Assembly (NCBI GenBank): GCA_947442475.1
Contig: CANEVP010000015.1
Location: 1 to 36,795 of the forward strand
Length of the DNA stretch: 36,795 nt
Direction of reading: 5' to 3'
Source of the DNA: Rickettsiales bacterium
Lineage (GTDB): Bacteria > Pseudomonadota > Alphaproteobacteria > Rickettsiales > UBA1997
Under the pieces are notes generated by a model, which saw nothing but the letters and a program-made list of their open reading frames with translations, searched no databases and was not told the DNA's origin. The position numbers and the translations under genes were made by a program. Positions 16,200 to 24,520 of this stretch are shown piece after piece; position 1 is the stretch's first letter, and every line of letters starts with the position of its first letter.

Positions 16200-16482
16200 T
16201 TACTTTTGGCACTGCGAAATATCCATATTTTGCGTCTTTAGAATTTTTCAAAATATCTTCGGCAATATTGTCGTCACTTACCACATCAGCATTTAAGCGC
16301 AGCGATTCGCCGTGAATGTTGGTTAGAGGCTCAACATTTTCGGTATTTACTTCGCTGAGTTGTTCAACCCAACCAATAATGCCGCCCACTTGCTTTGCTA
16401 AATTTTCACGATCTGCTTCTAGAACTTCGATGCGTGCAAGACGCGCAACTTTTTTGATATTTTCTGACGTGACGTTTGACAT
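16192..16482 (-). CDS. gatC: Aspartyl/glutamyl-tRNA amidotransferase subunit C
   Basis: 96 residues from the ATG at 16482. GatC stabilises the GatCAB complex that makes Gln-tRNA(Gln) and/or Asn-tRNA(Asn) by transamidation. The N-terminus MSNVTSENIKKVARLARIEV is the family hallmark; the body has WVEQLSEVNTENVEPLTNI and the C-terminal FAVPKVIE. The frame stays open for 16 more codons upstream, but the family starts at MSNVT. gatA and gatB are not adjacent. Divergent from ruvX with only 34 bases between starts, so their promoters must overlap. Confidence 0.93.
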   Translation of the reverse strand: MSNVTSENIKKVARLARIEVLEADRENLAKQVGGIIGWVEQLSEVNTENVEPLTNIHGESLRLNADVVSDDNIAEDILKNSKDAKYGYFAVPKVIE

Positions 16483-16516
16483 GTTTTTAGGAAAAAAATT
16501 AGGTTTTTTTGAGAAA

Positions 16517-16975
16517 ATGATTTTTAACAATTTAAGCCCTGTAAATCAAGCTTTGCCAAGCAAAGGCCGCCTAATGGCGCTTGATGTTGGCAGCAAAAGA
16601 ATTGGCATCGCAATTTCTGATGAATCGCGTTTTTTAGCCACACCGAAATTAATTTTAGAACGCCTCAGCAATCAAAAAGATTTTGAGAAAATTAAAAAAT
16701 TTTTAGAAGAAAATCAGATTGTTGCAATTGTGATCGGACGCCCGCTTGCGATGGATGGAAGCAGAATTCCAATGACTGACTTTAGCGAAAAATTTGCCAA
16801 AAACTTTGACGATTTTTTAGAAAATAAATTACCGATTTTTCTTTTTGAAGAAAGACTAACCAGCTTTGAAGCCAGAGATGTCAATGCTTCTGGGGTTTCG
16901 AGAAAGAAAAATAAATTCATCGATGACATTGCTGCAAGTTTTATTTTACAGCATTTTCTAGAGAGTTTTTGCTAA
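16517..16975 (+). CDS. ruvX: RuvX/YqgF, Holliday-junction resolvase-like RNase H fold protein
   Basis: 152 residues from the ATG at 16517; the frame extends upstream across gatC but that part is not homologous. YqgF-family nuclease, linked to processing of the 16S rRNA 5' end. LMALDVGSKRIGIAISD has the first catalytic Asp (Asp23), IVIGRPLAMDG is the second strand, LFEERLTSFEA supplies the Glu, and KFIDDIAASFIL the last Asp. The C-terminus overlaps convergent hemA by 18 bases. Confidence 0.92.
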   Translation: MIFNNLSPVNQALPSKGRLMALDVGSKRIGIAISDESRFLATPKLILERLSNQKDFEKIKKFLEENQIVAIVIGRPLAMDGSRIPMTDFSEKFAKNFDDFLENKLPIFLFEERLTSFEARDVNASGVSRKKNKFIDDIAASFILQHFLESFC

Positions 16976-18130
16976 AGCGGCGACTAAATCTAAAATCATT
17001 TTTTCGCTGTGAAGTGGCGTAGCTGTAATGCGTAAACGCTCGTCTCCTTTTGCTACCGTCGGATAATTAATGTGCTGAATGTAAATATTAAATTCGTTTA
17101 GAAGACGCGCCGAAATTTCACGCGCCCTCACCGCATCGCCAATTCTCACCGAAATAATGTGTGACTCATTTTCAACAATTTTCGCACCAATTTTTTGTAA
17201 TTCGCTTTTAAGGCGCGCCACATTTTGCTGCATTTTTTCGCGCTCAACCGAACTTTTTTGCAAGTAAGAAATATTGGCAAGTGTTGCCGCAGAGATCACT
17301 GGGGGTAGCGCGGTGCTAAAAATAAATCCCGAAGCGGTGCCACGAATTGCATCAATAATTTCTGATTTTGCCGTAATGTAGCCGCCAATTGTGCCGAAAG
17401 ATTTGGCGAAAGTTCCCTGAATAATGTCGATTTGATCTGATAGCCCAAGTTGCTCGCAAAGGCCAGCACCTGTGGCGCCATAAATTCCAACGCCATGCAC
17501 TTCATCAACAAAAGTTAGAGCGCCATATTTTTTGGCCAAAGCACTAATTTCAGCAACTTTACCAAAATCGCCATCCATTGAATAGACTGATTCGAAGATG
17601 ATTATTTTGGGTTGGTCTTGAGGAAATTCTTGCAGCAATTCTTCAAGATGCGCCATGTCGTTGTGGCGAAAAACTCGTTTCTGCAAGCCACTATTTTTAA
17701 TGCCCGCAATGATTGAGGCATGATTTTTTTGGTCAGAAAAAATTACTAAATGCGGAATGATTTTTGCCAAAGCTTGAATCGTTGCATCATTGGCGATGTA
17801 GCCTGACACAAAAATGAGCGCGGCTTCTTTTTGGTGCAACTGGGATAATTTTTTTTCAAGTGTGGTGATTGCATGGTTAGTTCCAGAAATATTTCTAGTG
17901 CCGCCCGCACCGACTCCGTAAGACTTTAGAGCGTTAATTGCTTCAGCAATTGCATCAGGATTTTGACCCATGCCGAGGTAATCGTTAGAACACCAAACGA
18001 CAATTTTTTGGCCGTTTTTATTGTTGATGGCACAAGGAAACTCGCCGCAAATTCGCGAAATATCGACAAATTCGCGGTAACGATTTTCGCTGCGTAATTC
18101 TGCAATTGCTTGCTTGAAATAGTTTAGCAT
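16958..18130 (-). CDS. hemA: 5-aminolevulinate synthase
   Basis: 390 residues. PLP enzyme that condenses glycine and succinyl-CoA into 5-aminolevulinate, the first haem precursor in alphaproteobacteria. Motifs in order: VVWCSNDYLGMGQNP, GAGGTRNISGTNH, GYIANDATI, FSDQKNHASII, FESVYSMDGDFG, TFVDEVHGVGIYG and the PLP lysine in QGTFAKSFGTIGGYI. The SNDYLGM and GTRNISGT forms separate it from KBL and BioF. At 390 residues it is slightly short of the usual ~400. Together with ccmA it indicates endogenous haem synthesis and cytochrome c maturation. Confidence 0.93.
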   Translation of the reverse strand: MLNYFKQAIAELRSENRYREFVDISRICGEFPCAINNKNGQKIVVWCSNDYLGMGQNPDAIAEAINALKSYGVGAGGTRNISGTNHAITTLEKKLSQLHQKEAALIFVSGYIANDATIQALAKIIPHLVIFSDQKNHASIIAGIKNSGLQKRVFRHNDMAHLEELLQEFPQDQPKIIIFESVYSMDGDFGKVAEISALAKKYGALTFVDEVHGVGIYGATGAGLCEQLGLSDQIDIIQGTFAKSFGTIGGYITAKSEIIDAIRGTASGFIFSTALPPVISAATLANISYLQKSSVEREKMQQNVARLKSELQKIGAKIVENESHIISVRIGDAVRAREISARLLNEFNIYIQHINYPTVAKGDERLRITATPLHSEKMILDLVAALAKTL

Positions 18131-18163
18131 GAGGCAAATTAAAATTTTGTTTTTCGTTTTTAA

Positions 18164-18202
18164 AAGATTCCTGCCTGACAGGCAGCAATCTTCTTTTTTT
18201 TA
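18164..18202 (-). terminator. Palindrome between the DMT exporter and hemA
   Basis: AAGATT at 18164-18169 and AATCTT at 18187-18192 flank CTGCCTG-A-CAGGCAG. On the plus strand the stem is followed by CTTTTTTT; on the minus strand by TTTT. Since the gene ending into it is the minus-strand DMT exporter, it most likely terminates that transcript. Confidence 0.55.
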
Positions 18203-18216
18203 TGAATTCAATAAAA

Positions 18217-19125
18217 TCAAGGGTTTAGAGCCGGCGGGGTGTCAAAAATCGCCTGCAGCTTTTTACTCTTTTTTCGCGGCATCACAATGATTACGCCACA
18301 TAAAATTACTAGCGATCCGACGATTACCCAGAAATCAATCACTTCTCCAAAAGCAAAGTAAGAGATGATTGCAGTGAAAATTAGCCGCGTGAAATCAAAA
18401 GGCTGAACGTAAGACAGATCAGCTTTGGCGTAAGAATTAGAAATACAAATGTGGGTTAAATTTGAAACCAGTCCCAGCAAAGCAAACCACAAAATATTTT
18501 CAAAACTCAAAGCTTTAACGTAAGGCAGTGCGAAAGGAATTGAACAAAGAAACATGGTCAGCGACATATACGCCACAATGGTTTGCGGCTTTTCAGTTTT
18601 GGTCATAGTTTTGATTAAGATGTTGGAAATGATCCACAAAAATACCGAGGCAAAAGAGAAAAAATAGGCGTTGTTAAATTCTTTAAAACCGGGGCGCAAA
18701 ATTATTAAAATGCCGATAAATCCAATGAAACTGGCCATCCAAGTCTTAGCCTTAACTTCTTCTTTGAGATAAAATACAGCAACAATCGTGGTTAAAATTG
18801 GAATGATAAAACTAATTGAAACCGCTTCCGACAAGGGCAAAACCGTGACCACGTAAAACCAGATGAACATCGAGATCAAGCCGTTAACGCCGCGAAAAAT
18901 ATGCAGTTTGATTTTTTTAGTTTTGAAAACTCTTTGGTAATCCGCAGCGATTTGGGGCACAAAAAACAACAGCCCAAAAAAATTGCGCAGCATCACGATG
19001 AAAAAAATGTGAAATTCTGCTGACAAAAAGCGCACCAGCGAGATTAAAACTGACGCCAGAAAGCATGCACCAATTGCGTAGCAAATGCCTTGAGAGTTGT
19101 TAGAAAGCTTGTGAAAAAATGACAT
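18217..19125 (-). CDS. DMT-superfamily transporter (EamA domains)
   Basis: 302 residues with about ten membrane helices, the layout of two EamA repeats. The first repeat runs from GICYAIGACFLASVLISLVRF to about residue 145 and the second to about 283. The segment PLSEAVSISFIIPILTTIVA and the matching KADLSYVQPFDFTRLIFTAI in the second half are the conserved cores. The protein ends with a basic tail (MPRKKSKK). Such proteins export or import small metabolites; Rickettsiales members have been described as S-adenosylmethionine carriers, but substrate cannot be assigned here. Confidence 0.87.
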   Translation of the reverse strand: MSFFHKLSNNSQGICYAIGACFLASVLISLVRFLSAEFHIFFIVMLRNFFGLLFFVPQIAADYQRVFKTKKIKLHIFRGVNGLISMFIWFYVVTVLPLSEAVSISFIIPILTTIVAVFYLKEEVKAKTWMASFIGFIGILIILRPGFKEFNNAYFFSFASVFLWIISNILIKTMTKTEKPQTIVAYMSLTMFLCSIPFALPYVKALSFENILWFALLGLVSNLTHICISNSYAKADLSYVQPFDFTRLIFTAIISYFAFGEVIDFWVIVGSLVILCGVIIVMPRKKSKKLQAIFDTPPALNP

Positions 19126-19206
19126 TACTTGGAAAAAGAATGGGTATTTTAGAGCGCCATTCTGGCTGGTAATTTTTTGCTTGTCATGCCGAGTCTTTCT
19201 TTTTTT

Positions 19207-19776
19207 ATGCCGAAAAAAATTTCCTACAAAATCTTCTTAATCCTTCTGATTACCTTGCTTGCGCTTGAAGGATCGGCGGTGATTTTAAATGATTTCTTTT
19301 TTGAAAAAGTTGCCGCCCGCGAAATTGCTGCAAGACAAATGCCTAAAGAAACTGCTAATGCCCTAAAACACGCCTACGCTGCTAGCCTTCTTTACAACGG
19401 GTTTCGCACAATTTTCTTAAGTAAAAATGCTGCAAAAAATGTGACGATTTTTTTTGGCAAGGTTAATGAAGTTGCTGAGATAGTTTTTAAAACTAATCGC
19501 GATTCGACTTTGGAGATGATGAAAGATTTGGAAAATAATTTAATCGGAATTGTTGCAGCAGAGTGGCTTGAAGAAAATCACAATGACAATCGCATTGGAT
19601 TTATTGGCGATTTGGCGGAAAAGAAAATTTTGATTTTGTCTTACGAAGATGTGTTTTTGCCGGATGAAAAAAAGAGAAAAGCGAGAGTTTCTGCGGATTA
19701 TTTTATGGCTACAAAGTGGTTTGAGGAAAATCGAGATGAGATTGAAAAACTAAGTCAGCTGAAAATCACAATTTGA
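19207..19776 (+). CDS. Membrane-anchored protein of unknown function, DUF6973-like
   Basis: About 189 residues from the ATG at 19207; in-frame ATG 19186 and TTG 19177 are alternatives and no ribosome site decides. Residues 1-27 (MPKKISYKIFLILLITLLAL) are a signal anchor. The rest is soluble, with NALKHAYAASLLYNGFRTIF and, later, MKDLENNLIGIVAAEW. The H-A-Y-A-A-S-L and D-x-x-N-N-x-x-G spacing resembles DUF6973 proteins, which is a weak pattern match. It is convergent with the Pif1-like helicase, 3 bases apart. Function unknown. Confidence 0.65.
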   Translation: MPKKISYKIFLILLITLLALEGSAVILNDFFFEKVAAREIAARQMPKETANALKHAYAASLLYNGFRTIFLSKNAAKNVTIFFGKVNEVAEIVFKTNRDSTLEMMKDLENNLIGIVAAEWLEENHNDNRIGFIGDLAEKKILILSYEDVFLPDEKKRKARVSADYFMATKWFEENRDEIEKLSQLKITI

Positions 19777-19779
19777 GCC

Positions 19780-21078
19780 TTACTCTGCTTTCAATCCTTT
19801 GTAGAAGCCCACCGCATCAAGACTTGTTGAGATGCGATTAAAGTTAATCGATTCAATAAAAATCCCTTCAAGCGACCTCGCTCGCGACAAAGCCACATAA
19901 GCCTGTCCGGGACTAAAAACATCAGAAAGATCACAAGAAATTTTATCCAAAGTAAGCCCTTGAGATTTGTGAATTGTCATCGCCCACGCCAGAATTAGCG
20001 GCACTTGGCTGGTTCCGGCGTCCGTTACAACAATTTTTTTCTCTTCATCGTAGCGCTCAATTAGCCATTCTTCGGGCGCGATGGTCAAAATTTTTCCATT
20101 AGCAAATTCAACAACTGGGTAAGATTTTTTAGCGCTAAAACTTTGCACAATCCCCAGCGAGCCATTGATGATTCCCTCTTTTTGGTAAGTATTTTTAATC
20201 ATCATCACCTGCGCTCCAACTTTTAATTTCAAGCTTTGTGACGCCATGCAGTTTTTCTTCAAGAACTCAACTTTGTCGGGCAAACCAAAATATTCCGCCT
20301 CGTGAGTAATTTCTTCGCGAGGAATTTTTTTGAGTTCTTCCGAGTTAATTCTTGCCACTTTTTCATTGTGGGTGGTCAAAATTGTCGGGCGAATTGCGCG
20401 ATTGTCATCCTTAGCATTAAGCCTTGATTCAAGGACTTCACGATCACTTTGATCGAGCTTGCCGAAACGCAAATTATTTAAAATTTTAATAAATTTTTGA
20501 TCAGATTGGCGAAAAATTTCTTCGAGCTCGAAAGTTTCCAAATTGAGATTTTTCCAAGCATCACAGTCAAAACAGAAGTTAAAATCTCCGCCGCGATTAA
20601 CTGGCGGCAATTGCAAAAAATCACCAAACAACAACATCTGCACGCCACCCATCGGCGCTTTATTTTCGCGGATACGACGAAAAACTTGATCGAGAATTTC
20701 AAAAACTTCCGCCGAAATCATCGAGATTTCATCAATTGCTAAAGCCTTGGCCTGCCTGATTCGGCGTCTGATACGACTGAATTTGCCGCTGAGAATATTG
20801 CCGACAATTTGATCGATTGGCAAATTAGCCAAGCCAATTCCGGCCCAAGAATGAATCGTCGCGCCGCCAATATTTACGGCAGCAATTCCGGTGCTGGCAG
20901 TGATTTCTAAGCCGAGATGTCCGTAATTTCTTTTGAGAAAGTTTAAGAGGTAGGATTTTCCGCTGCCCGCGCCGCCAGTGACAAAAAGGTTTTTGCCATC
21001 TTTGAATGCTTCAATGACAGATTTTTGTTGCGAGGAAAGTGAGGAGAGATCTGGGTTTGTTTGTGAGGTGTGAATCAT
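19780..21078 (-). CDS. Pif1-like SF1B DNA helicase
   Basis: 432 residues. 5'-to-3' DNA helicase of the Pif1/RecD type. Walker A is FVTGGAGSGKSYLL (Lys41), motif Ia ITASTGIAAVNIGGATIHSW is the Pif1 signature, Walker B is ALAIDEISMIS, and motif III is LLFGDFLQLPPV. The C-terminal part has VGAQVMMIKN, the SH3-like insert with NGSLGIVQSF, LAWAMTIHKSQGLTLD (motif V) and AYVALSRARSLEGI (motif VI). It is compact, without extra domains. Its ATG at 21078 lies 2 bases after the dsbA terminator, so it may be expressed from read-through or a promoter inside dsbA. Confidence 0.9.
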   Translation of the reverse strand: MIHTSQTNPDLSSLSSQQKSVIEAFKDGKNLFVTGGAGSGKSYLLNFLKRNYGHLGLEITASTGIAAVNIGGATIHSWAGIGLANLPIDQIVGNILSGKFSRIRRRIRQAKALAIDEISMISAEVFEILDQVFRRIRENKAPMGGVQMLLFGDFLQLPPVNRGGDFNFCFDCDAWKNLNLETFELEEIFRQSDQKFIKILNNLRFGKLDQSDREVLESRLNAKDDNRAIRPTILTTHNEKVARINSEELKKIPREEITHEAEYFGLPDKVEFLKKNCMASQSLKLKVGAQVMMIKNTYQKEGIINGSLGIVQSFSAKKSYPVVEFANGKILTIAPEEWLIERYDEEKKIVVTDAGTSQVPLILAWAMTIHKSQGLTLDKISCDLSDVFSPGQAYVALSRARSLEGIFIESINFNRISTSLDAVGFYKGLKAE

Positions 21079-21079
21079 G

Positions 21080-21114
21080 AAAAAAAATCCCCCTCGCCAG
21101 TTAGACGAGAGGGA
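21080..21114 (-). terminator. Rho-independent terminator after the DsbA-family gene
   Basis: On the minus strand the stem TCCCTCTCG/CGAGGGGGA with a loop of about nine bases is followed by an uninterrupted run of eight T. It lies 9 bases after the dsbA stop. The T run touches the start of the following pif1-like gene. Confidence 0.85.
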
Positions 21115-21122
21115 TATTTAAA

Positions 21123-21971
21123 TTAGTTTTTCGCTCTAATTGCAGCGATTTTTTCTTTGAAAGCGCCAAGCTCAAGAGCTCCTGGAACCAATTCTTCGCC
21201 GATTACGAAACCGGGAGTTCCGTTGATTCCGATCGTGCCACCAAGTGCTAAGTTTTCTTGAAGAATTTTATCAATTTTAGCTTTGTCTTTGCTCAAAATT
21301 TCTTCAACTTTTGCAACATTAGCGCCAGCAGATTTAGCAGCTTTAAGTGCTGCTGCTTTGCCTTTTTCTTGAGACTTCATCAAAGCGTCATGAAATTTTA
21401 CGTAAGAAGAAGGAAAAGCAATGTTAACTGCGATTGCAACTGAAGCCATTTCGAAAGAAGGTTGACCAAGAATTGGAAATTCTTTGAAAACGACTCTAAC
21501 TTTTTTGTCTTCTTTCAAAAGTTCGTTAACTGTTGCGTTGGCTTTTTTGCAATAGCCACAAGCATAGTCGAAGAATTCAACTACTGTCACATCATATCCA
21601 GAAGGAGCATGTTGTGGTGAGTTTTTATCATTGAATAGCTCGTCTTTTTTAGTGCCGATATTTTTTCCAGCATCTTTCATTTGATCTTCTTGAGCTTTTC
21701 TTTGCATGTTTTGAAGCGACATGATGATCAATTTAGGATTGGCTTCAACCCATTTTGCCATTACTTCTTCAACATCGCCAACAGTTCTAACTTTTTGGTC
21801 TTTATCTAGACCACTTGAAACAGCTTCTTGAGCATCTGCTGCTTTTGGAGCATCTGATTTTTTACTAACGAAGTAATAAATGCCAACTGCTAGCAAAATC
21901 ACTGCTGCAACAGCAGAGATTGGCTTAAGCAAAGACGGCTTGTAACGAAAGTTTTTCTTGATGAAAGTCAT
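21123..21971 (-). CDS. DsbA-family thiol:disulfide oxidoreductase, Com1-like
   Basis: 282 residues from the ATG at 21971 (MTFIKKNFRYKPSLLK, then membrane segment AVAAVILLAVGIYYFV). A linker follows at about 45-110, then the DsbA fold: VVEFFDYACGYCKKANA with the C-G-Y-C redox pair, VFKEFPILGQPS, and GINGTPGFVIGEE with the cis-Pro loop. It matches the Com1/27-kDa outer-membrane protein group of Coxiella and Rickettsiales, periplasmic thiol oxidases. An earlier in-frame ATG at 22046 (MAQLSRS) has a GGAGG 8 bases upstream and could be the true start, adding 25 residues; I keep 21971 because it leaves promoter space for divergent rnhB and gives a cleaner anchor. Confidence 0.88.
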   Translation of the reverse strand: MTFIKKNFRYKPSLLKPISAVAAVILLAVGIYYFVSKKSDAPKAADAQEAVSSGLDKDQKVRTVGDVEEVMAKWVEANPKLIIMSLQNMQRKAQEDQMKDAGKNIGTKKDELFNDKNSPQHAPSGYDVTVVEFFDYACGYCKKANATVNELLKEDKKVRVVFKEFPILGQPSFEMASVAIAVNIAFPSSYVKFHDALMKSQEKGKAAALKAAKSAGANVAKVEEILSKDKAKIDKILQENLALGGTIGINGTPGFVIGEELVPGALELGAFKEKIAAIRAKN

Positions 21972-22067
21972 GGCGAAAATTGAAATGAAATTAAAAACTA
22001 CGAGGGAAGAAAAGCGCGCTGAAAAACTGCGCGAAAGTTGCGCCATTAAATTAACCTCCACTTAGAA

Positions 22068-22697
22068 ATGCAACCAAACTTTTTACTTGAAAATAACTAT
22101 CCGAAATTTGTCGTTGCCGGCATTGATGAAGCTGGCCGCGGACCTTTGGCTGGACCAGTTGTGGCTGCTTGTGCCATTTTGGATCAGGATGATTTTCCCA
22201 GCGCCATTAATGACTCAAAAAAACTGTCGAAAATCAGTCGAAAAAAAATCTTTTTTGAGCTACAAAAAAAAGCAAAATTTGGCATTGGCGTGGTCGATGA
22301 AAAAACCATCGATGAAATTAATATTTTGCAAGCCACCAAACTGGCGATGTTGCGCGCTTTTTTAGATTTGCAAAAAAAATATCAGATTTTTCCGCAAGCA
22401 ATTTTAGTCGATGGCAATTTCATTCCCTTTGCCAAGCAAGATCAAATTTGCGAGATGTTGGCAGTTGTTAAAGGCGACCAAAAAAGTCTATCAATTGCAG
22501 CTGCATCAATTCTTGCCAAAGAAACTCGCGATGAAATTATGAACCAACTTCATCAAGAATTTCCCCAATTTGGCTTTAACAAACATGCCGGATATCCGAC
22601 GAAATTTCACGTTGAGAAAATTCGCGAATTTGGAATTTGTAAATTTCACCGCAAGTCGTTTGAACCAATAAAATCAATGCTAAATGCTAATAATTAA
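22068..22697 (+). CDS. rnhB: Ribonuclease HII
   Basis: 209 residues. Cuts RNA in RNA-DNA hybrids and at single ribonucleotides. VVAGIDEAGRGPLAGPVVAA carries the Asp-Glu pair, followed by INDSKKLSK, VDGNFIP with the third acidic residue, and KGDQKSLSIAAASILAKETRD with the fourth. The end KHAGYPTKFHVEKIREFGIC and HRKSFEP is normal. It overlaps tsaC by 14 bases. Confidence 0.96.
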   Translation: MQPNFLLENNYPKFVVAGIDEAGRGPLAGPVVAACAILDQDDFPSAINDSKKLSKISRKKIFFELQKKAKFGIGVVDEKTIDEINILQATKLAMLRAFLDLQKKYQIFPQAILVDGNFIPFAKQDQICEMLAVVKGDQKSLSIAAASILAKETRDEIMNQLHQEFPQFGFNKHAGYPTKFHVEKIREFGICKFHRKSFEPIKSMLNANN

Positions 22698-23286
22698 AGA
22701 ATCTGACACTAACGCTCTTGAGCTTGCTTGTAAGTCTTTGCGCTCGGGGAAAATCATTTCTTTCACCGCTGATACGGTTTACGGACTGGCGGTTGACGCC
22801 TCAAATTCTAAAGCCGTAGACGCTTTATTTGCGCTTAAAAAACGCGACCCAAAAAAGCCCATCGCAATTTTTGTTAAAGATTTGGCGAGTGCCAAAAAGA
22901 TCTTTTCTTTTGACGAAGTGGCCGAAAAATTTGCAGAAAAATTTGGCTCTAAAAGCCTAACTTTAATTTTAGAAACAAAGCCGGAAATATCTGCCCTACT
23001 TGCCCCCAACCTCAATCAAAATGATGGAAAGTTTTTAGGATTTCGCATTGTGAACCGCGATTTTATTAAAAATTTGCTGGAAAAATTTGGCGGAATTTTG
23101 GCAGTTACCAGCGCTAATCCATCCAATGAAAAAGCAGCTATTACCGCTTTGGAAGTCGAAAAATATTTCACCAAATCCAACCTTGATTTATTGGTGGATG
23201 GTGGAAAATCTGAGCGTGAAATCGCCTCAGCAGTTATCAAAATTGTTAGCGGAAAAATTCAAATCATTCGCCCGCTGGCCCAATAA
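22684..23286 (+). CDS. tsaC: Threonylcarbamoyl-AMP synthase (Sua5/YciO/YrdC family)
   Basis: 200 residues. Makes threonylcarbamoyl-AMP from threonine, bicarbonate and ATP for the t6A37 modification of tRNAs reading ANN codons. Matches include GKIISFTADTVYGLAVDASN, the ALKKRDPKKPIAIFV nucleotide-binding part, and ILAVTSANPSNE. It lacks the extra C-terminal Sua5 domain, so it is the short YrdC form. Overlap with rnhB and the 11-base gap to the next gene place it in one operon. Confidence 0.9.
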   Translation: MLIIKESDTNALELACKSLRSGKIISFTADTVYGLAVDASNSKAVDALFALKKRDPKKPIAIFVKDLASAKKIFSFDEVAEKFAEKFGSKSLTLILETKPEISALLAPNLNQNDGKFLGFRIVNRDFIKNLLEKFGGILAVTSANPSNEKAAITALEVEKYFTKSNLDLLVDGGKSEREIASAVIKIVSGKIQIIRPLAQ

Positions 23287-23297
23287 TTTTAATTCCT

Positions 23298-23903
23298 ATG
23301 AAAATCCTCGAACTATTGCGCAACCCTTTAATTAAAGGCATTGGCATTTGTTTAGTTCTTTATTTTGCACTTTTTGCCAATAAGCAGCATCCAAAATCTT
23401 TGGGCAATCGCCTTTCGGCTGAAAATGTTAAAAAAGATTTAACAGAAGCCACAAGCAAAGGCTCTTTCATCATCTCAAATGTTAAGATGGCTAATGAATT
23501 GGCAAAAAATCCTGATATGCAAAATAAGCTAAAAGGGACAGCGCCAGCAAATCCAACTGCCGACATTTCCATTGAAGATCTCGATCTTGGTGCTGGAGAT
23601 AAAATAGCTGCCTGTAGCGATGAAGTTAACTTTGCTTACGGCGTTTACGGTAAAGATGGGTACCAACTAGATTTTGTCGGCTCGCAGAAATTAATTATTG
23701 GCTCTCAAGCTAACACTCTGCTGGAAAAAAATATTATTGGCATGAAGGCGGGGGGCATTAGATATATCAATATTCCACGCGGTACTCAAATTGCCGATCC
23801 TAAAATTGCTAACTTACTGATTCGATCTGACAGCGATTTGAGAGTTCAAGTCACACTTTTATCTTTCACTACCACTGCTTCACAAAACCTTTCCTGCAAT
23901 TGA
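23298..23903 (+). CDS. FKBP-type peptidyl-prolyl isomerase-like, membrane-anchored
   Basis: 201 residues. One N-terminal membrane helix at about 11-29 (IKGIGICLVLYFALFA) suggests a periplasmic protein. After a linker, residues 90-195 resemble an FKBP fold: IEDLDLGAGDKIAACSDEVN for the opening strand pair, FAYGVYGKDGYQLDF, LIIGS, and LEKNIIGMKAGGIRYINIP, the G-M-K-x-G-G-x-R core of FKBPs. The usual aromatic active-site residues are not all recognisable, so it may bind rather than isomerise. It lies between tsaC and yciB. Confidence 0.7.
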   Translation: MKILELLRNPLIKGIGICLVLYFALFANKQHPKSLGNRLSAENVKKDLTEATSKGSFIISNVKMANELAKNPDMQNKLKGTAPANPTADISIEDLDLGAGDKIAACSDEVNFAYGVYGKDGYQLDFVGSQKLIIGSQANTLLEKNIIGMKAGGIRYINIPRGTQIADPKIANLLIRSDSDLRVQVTLLSFTTTASQNLSCN

Positions 23904-23904
23904 A

Positions 23905-24480
23905 ATGAAAAAATCTCACAATTCATCGATTAAATTTCTTTACGATTATTTGCCGCTAATTGTTTTTTTCATTTGCTACAAATTCGCTTCAACCCCCAAT
24001 CCACTTATCACCGCGACCATTTTTATGGTGGCAACTACTTTGATTGCTTTGGTGATTTGCTACATTTTAACCCGAACAATTCCAATGGTAGCTCTGGCTT
24101 CAGGCCTTATCCTTAGCATATTCGGCGGTTTAACAATATTTCTACAAGACGATACTTTTATTAAGATGAAGCCGACAATTATTAACCTGCTTTTTGCCGC
24201 GGTTTTGCTTTACGGATATTTTTGTAAGAAGGCTTTTTTGTCTTATCTTTTAGGTGAGCAAATCAAAATGAATGAAAAAGCGTGGCTTACTCTTTCAATG
24301 CGTTGGGCGCTGTTTTTTATCTTTTTGGCAGCGTTAAATGAGGTGATCTGGCGTAATTTTCCTACTGATTTTTGGGTGCAGTTTAAGGTTTTTGGCATGA
24401 TGCCAATTTCAATGATTTTCACAATTTCGCAGGTGCCTTTTATGATGCGCGAAATGAAAAAAGAAGAGAGGATGTCCTAG
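23905..24480 (+). CDS. yciB: YciB-family inner-membrane septation protein
   Basis: 191 residues with five to six membrane helices. The YciB/IspA (septation protein A) family acts at the envelope and interacts with the elongation and division machineries. FLYDYLPLIVFFICYKF at the N-terminus and ALNEVIWRNFPTDFWVQFKV at about residues 147-166 are the family signature, with a C-terminal MPISMIFTISQVPFM. The start lies one base after the FKBP-like stop. It is convergent with mreC, which works in the same process, though on a separate transcript. Confidence 0.9.
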   Translation: MKKSHNSSIKFLYDYLPLIVFFICYKFASTPNPLITATIFMVATTLIALVICYILTRTIPMVALASGLILSIFGGLTIFLQDDTFIKMKPTIINLLFAAVLLYGYFCKKAFLSYLLGEQIKMNEKAWLTLSMRWALFFIFLAALNEVIWRNFPTDFWVQFKVFGMMPISMIFTISQVPFMMREMKKEERMS

Positions 24481-24489
24481 GTCTTTTTT

Positions 24490-24510
24490 GGTTAGCCAAA
24501 ACTGCTAACC
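24490..24510. repeat. Perfect hairpin between convergent yciB and mreC
   Basis: GGTTAGC at 24490-24496 and GCTAACC at 24504-24510 form a 7-bp stem with loop CAAAACT. The T run lies on the wrong side for a classic terminator on either strand, but the position between two convergent stops suggests a shared transcription end. Confidence 0.5.
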
Positions 24511-24520
24511 CTCGTTGTGC

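Noticed and set aside
16316-16516. Upstream extension of ruvX on the plus strand
   Set aside because: It lies antisense to gatC and lacks homology; RuvX proteins start close to the LDVGSKRIG motif.
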